Below, piece by piece: positions 61,554-64,000 of a DNA stretch of 64,000 nucleotides. Positions within the stretch are counted from its first letter, which is position 1, and every line of letters begins with the position of its first letter. The stretch is from Tupaia tana (Eukaryota; Chordata; Mammalia; Scandentia; Tupaiidae), in NCBI GenBank assembly GCA_026018925.1, contig JAKSZU010000009.1, forward strand, positions 33,216,583 to 33,280,582, written 5' to 3'. The position numbers and the translations under genes are program-made. The notes beneath the pieces are model-generated. The model ran no database searches. It saw only the letters and a program-made list of their open reading frames with translations, and was not told the DNA's origin.

Positions 61554-63179
61554 AAGAGCAATTATTGGGAGGGGGTCTAAGGGAGGAGGGCCAGAGTGTG
61601 GGGGGGCTGCAGGCAGGGAGCCCTGCAGCCTGTGGCCTTGTCTGGCTCAGCCCTCGCTGTAGCAGCTCTCATCTCTGGCTTCCAAATGCTCCTCTTCTCC
61701 TGCCACCACTAAATCCCATACCCAGATCAGAGCTCGTGGCCTCAGGCCCTTTCCTGTCCACCACACCCTGGCCTTTTCCAAGGACTCCTCTCCTTCCAAG
61801 ACACTCAGCCTGAAAGCAGCCAGTCCTGGCTCACTCTCCGCCCCCATCCGGTTGGGGCGCAAGTCTCACAGTGGTTCCTCAAATGCAGCCCTGGTCTTGA
61901 GTGTTATTGCCACTCCAATCCAGGGCCAGCTCCTCCTCTAAGGCCCTGCCTCTGGGCTCCCCTGGGTCTAGAGACTCCAGCTGCCTCTGTTCCTTGCCAC
62001 CACCATCTGTCCTGTGAGCTTGTGCCGTCTGTCTTGCAGAAGTCCTCTGTACTGGCCCCCAGTTGTGCCAACCTCTTCTCTTCAAGCCACCCCTGGGTCT
62101 CCAGCACAATTATGACGCATGGTGGGGCACACCCTGAACCCTTGGCTCTTCATGGCTGTCCCTACTGCCACCTCCTCATCGTGTCTTTTCTCCCATTCCC
62201 CTCCCCCCATAGAAGCCCTCTCCCCCCACTTCAGCAGATGCTTAATTGAATGCATGCCAGGCTCTGCCCTTGGCACTGGGGGTGCATTTCGCAAAGCTCT
62301 TATTCTCAATACAGACACACAGAAAGAGCACCCTGAGCGAGTGGGAGCAGCAAGGTCTTGGCTGGTGGGATCAGGCACCAGGGAAGCTCTTCCTGTGGCC
62401 ATTCCATTTCCTCGCCTCCTCTTATTCTCCTAGGCCCAGGCCTCTGGGACAGGACCCTCTCCCTCTCTCCCCGGCTCGTTTTCCTTTTGTCCTTTCTCCC
62501 TCTTCCCTCAGCCACTCCCACCCTGGGCCTCTGCAGGGTCATCTCCCACAGCCCTTTGCCCACCCCCAGCCAGCCCTTCTCCCATTCGGGTCCCTTTCGC
62601 TGGCTTGGTCCCTCTCAGAGACCAGGGACCAGCAAGGGGACAATCCCAGGAGAGAGGAGACGGCCCCAGGGCTGGAGCGGTGGAGAGGTGCAGAGAGCAA
62701 GGAAGAGGACCCAGGGCAGCAGTTGGCCAGGAGGGAAAGGAGAGCCGGCAGGCTTAGCCCGGCCTTCCGAGGTTCCCCACTTTGCCCTCTGTCAGTGGCC
62801 TTGTCCCAGGCAGAATTAGGGTGATGGGGCAATCAGGCGCGGGAGGGAACAGATGGGGAGATTGGAGGCTGCTCCTGTCACCCTCACTTCTCCCTGCTCA
62901 ACAGAGCTGGGAACCTTCACCCCCCAGCCCCTCATCAGCTCTTTCTCCGAGACTCCCCTATGGCCCTGGCACTAGGAGGGGTGGGTAGGTAGTCTGAGCC
63001 CCTGCTTACGCGAGCGTCTAGTGCTGGGTGGGGGAGAGGAGGCGTGGGGTCTGTCTGTATTAAGTACCCAACAGCGATAAGCTGGCTCCACGAAATTACA
63101 CCCCACAGTCTCGGGGTCTGGGAAACTCCAGGCAGAAGGGGCATCTCAGGACCTCTGGCCTCAGACTCCACATGTCACA
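61554..63179. other. Repeat-poor upstream flank of SEPTIN6
   Basis: 1.6 kb without a SINE, the longest such run in the window. C/T-rich left half with possible L2 scraps (61,640-61,830; 62,220-62,315). Several long frames reflect composition only. A distal promoter or enhancer is plausible but not shown. Confidence 0.5.
62220..62315 (-). mobile_element. L2 3' end fragment
   Basis: TTGAATGCATGCCAGGCTCTGCCCTTGGCACTGG is an antisense L2 terminus. Confidence 0.5.
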
Positions 63180-63559
63180 ATTCAGTTGTGAGCCCGCAGT
63201 GCGGCTCCCCCCAACGGTCTCCTGTCTAGCCTCCACTGTGGAGCGGCAGGTGCCGCAGCGCGCCCCCCCCACTCCCCTGTCCCCGGCCTCAGCAGCGCTC
63301 CCAGGCTACGGGGAGCTGGGGGACGCCAGTGGAGTATCAAGACTCCAGCACCCAGAGCTCTCATCCAAGCACCCTGGAATCTCGGTAGAAAGCCAGAGAG
63401 GGTACAGGGGGTGGAGAGGAGGGAAAGGAGGACTACAGAGCTCGACGCCGAGCCGAGCGCGGGAGGGGGGAGGGGCAGGGGCTCCCTTCCAGCCTCAGGG
63501 TCTGGGGACTCAGGGATGTAAGCTAGAGCAGGGGGGTGTGACAATTCAGCCGAGGTCGG

Positions 63560-63916
63560 GACGTACCACGGAGCCCAGTGGCGGGGGGGGCCAGAGGACG
63601 TGGTCACCGAGGGCAGCCCTCGCCCCCCTTCGCAGAGGCCTACGGCTGGGGTTGCAGGGAAAACCCGGCTCGCCGTGAGGGAGGCGGCGCGTTAAATCCG
63701 CCCCCTCCCCATACCCTACTTCCGAAGGGGTGGGCAATCGAGGGGAGGCTGGGGTTGGAGCAGTGGCTAGGGGGCCCCTCCCTTACACCTCCCCCCACCG
63801 GACTTGGTCGCGCCCGAAGTGTAACACTTTCTCTTTGTCGGAGGAGCTCCTCTGTTTCCTGTGCGGTAGCTCCCTTTGCTGCGGCGCCCGTGGCAGCCCT
63901 GGCGGACGCAGGAGCT
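63560..63916 (+). promoter_or_regulatory. SEPTIN6: SEPTIN6 core promoter and 5' UTR, TATA-less, CpG-rich
   Basis: The 350 bases before the ATG are GC-rich, have many CpGs and no TATA box at a sensible place. Visible candidate sites are an ETS-like ACTTCCG at 63,718-63,724, a GC/KLF-type CCGCCCCCTCCCC near 63,698 and CCCTCCCTTACACC near 63,774. GCGGCGCGTTAAA near 63,683 resembles an E2F-like site. A pyrimidine-rich stretch (CTTTCTCTTTGTC) near 63,826 is a possible initiator zone. The transcription start cannot be fixed from sequence alone; a 5' UTR of roughly 80-130 bases is my inference. Confidence 0.65.
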
Positions 63917-63946
63917 ATGGCAGCGACCGATATAGCTCGCCAGGTG
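63917..63946 (+). CDS. SEPTIN6: SEPTIN6 first coding exon (partial gene)
   Basis: The ATG at 63,917 opens MAATDIARQV, which I recognise as the N-terminus of septin 6. Septin 6 is a GTP-binding protein that joins septin 2 and septin 7 in hetero-oligomeric filaments at the cell cortex, cleavage furrow and actin fibres. Only ten codons lie here; the P-loop and the rest of the GTPase domain must lie in later exons beyond the window. The start has a good Kozak context (G at -3, G at +4), and GTG is followed directly by GTGAGTGCGG, a strong donor. The known protein continues GEGCRTV, which agrees with a phase-0 break after V10. SEPTIN8 shares only MAATD and SEPTIN10/11 begin differently, so SEPTIN6 is the best match. 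The call rests on memory of the family and a short peptide. Confidence 0.88.
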
Positions 63947-63956
63947 GTGAGTGCGG
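63947..63956 (+). other. SEPTIN6: Splice donor of SEPTIN6 exon 1 and start of intron 1
   Basis: CAGGTG|GTGAGTGCGG fits the mammalian donor consensus. A second GT three bases upstream (CAG|GTGGTG) is weaker and would remove V10. The intron runs off the right edge of the window. Confidence 0.82.
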
Positions 63957-64000
63957 GGCTTGGGTGCCTGCGCCGGGGCAGGGGGCCTGGGGAGATCCGA

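Larger units (their letters stand above)
63180..64000. other. CpG island over the SEPTIN6 5' end
   Basis: CpG dinucleotides are frequent from about 63.18 kb to the window end, while they are rare in the non-SINE DNA elsewhere. Young SINEs also carry CpGs, but none is present here. The island probably extends into intron 1 beyond the window. Its left border is estimated by eye. Confidence 0.75.

Noticed and set aside
62246-62824. 192- and 153-codon frames in the C/T-rich flank
   Set aside because: Low-complexity P/S/L/R composition in GC-rich DNA, overlapping frames in several registers, no domain.
63172-63678. 168-codon frame in the CpG island and its 141-codon antisense partner
   Set aside because: Stop-poor because of GC content; no recognised domain, and it ends before the SEPTIN6 start in another frame.
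1-64000. CRISPR array or other regular spaced repeats
   Set aside because: Repeats are dispersed SINEs at irregular distance in both orientations; the DNA is mammalian.

Overview
The window is nuclear DNA of a placental mammal. It holds the first coding exon of one real gene at its right edge and is otherwise intergenic DNA packed with retroposons. The exon at 63,917-63,946 reads MAATDIARQV, followed by a GTGAGT splice donor. I recognise this as the N-terminus of SEPTIN6, a filament-forming GTP-binding cytoskeletal protein. In other mammals SEPTIN6 is X-linked (human Xq24), and the tens of kb upstream of it are gene-poor, which fits what is seen here.

The species is uncertain. No Alu, B1/B2, ID, bovine, carnivore or equine type SINE is present. 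The dominant element is a tRNA-derived SINE set that I have labelled for this report. SINE-L is about 250 bp, with head GGGACCAGCAGTTAGCG, a C6-T-G6 core and tail CTATAGCAAAAACCTCTC-poly(A). SINE-S is about 165 bp, with head GGACCAGCAGGTGGCG and tail GGTCAAATTAAAATAAA. SINE-M has head GGCCAGCAGGTGGCATGG and a tail like L. SINE-D is older, with head GGCCAGCCCTGTGGCCTAGTGG and tail CCCTCTGGCAAATTAAA. SINE-E is a rarer, divergent family. A colugo (Dermoptera, with its CYN tRNA-SINEs) is my best guess at low to moderate confidence. By eye the SINEs make up roughly half of the window.

Layout. 1-9 kb: tandem SINEs over L2 and MIR fossils, with a repeat-poor GC-rich block near 6.1-7.6 kb. 9-16 kb: an old unnamed repeat split by a MaLR LTR and SINEs, then two L2 relics, one carrying a SINE with a probable 3' transduced tail. 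16-24 kb: MIRs, small palindromic DNA transposons, a long L2 relic and a hAT element split by two SINEs. 24-34 kb: three MaLR LTRs, one solo LTR inside a SINE, and an RPS20 retrocopy with an open frame. 34-42 kb: L1 and L2 relics on the minus strand, heavily interrupted. 42-61 kb: more SINEs, two MER5-type hAT elements, a second solo LTR inside a SINE tail and several repeat-poor intervals. 61.5-64 kb: repeats thin out, GC rises and the CpG-rich SEPTIN6 promoter begins.

No operon, CRISPR array, rRNA gene, functional tRNA gene or new multi-gene system is visible. The main interest lies in retroposition: repeated use of the same target sites, nested insertions with intact target-site duplications (TSDs), and a strong strand bias of SINE-L (about 45 minus to 19 plus by hand count).
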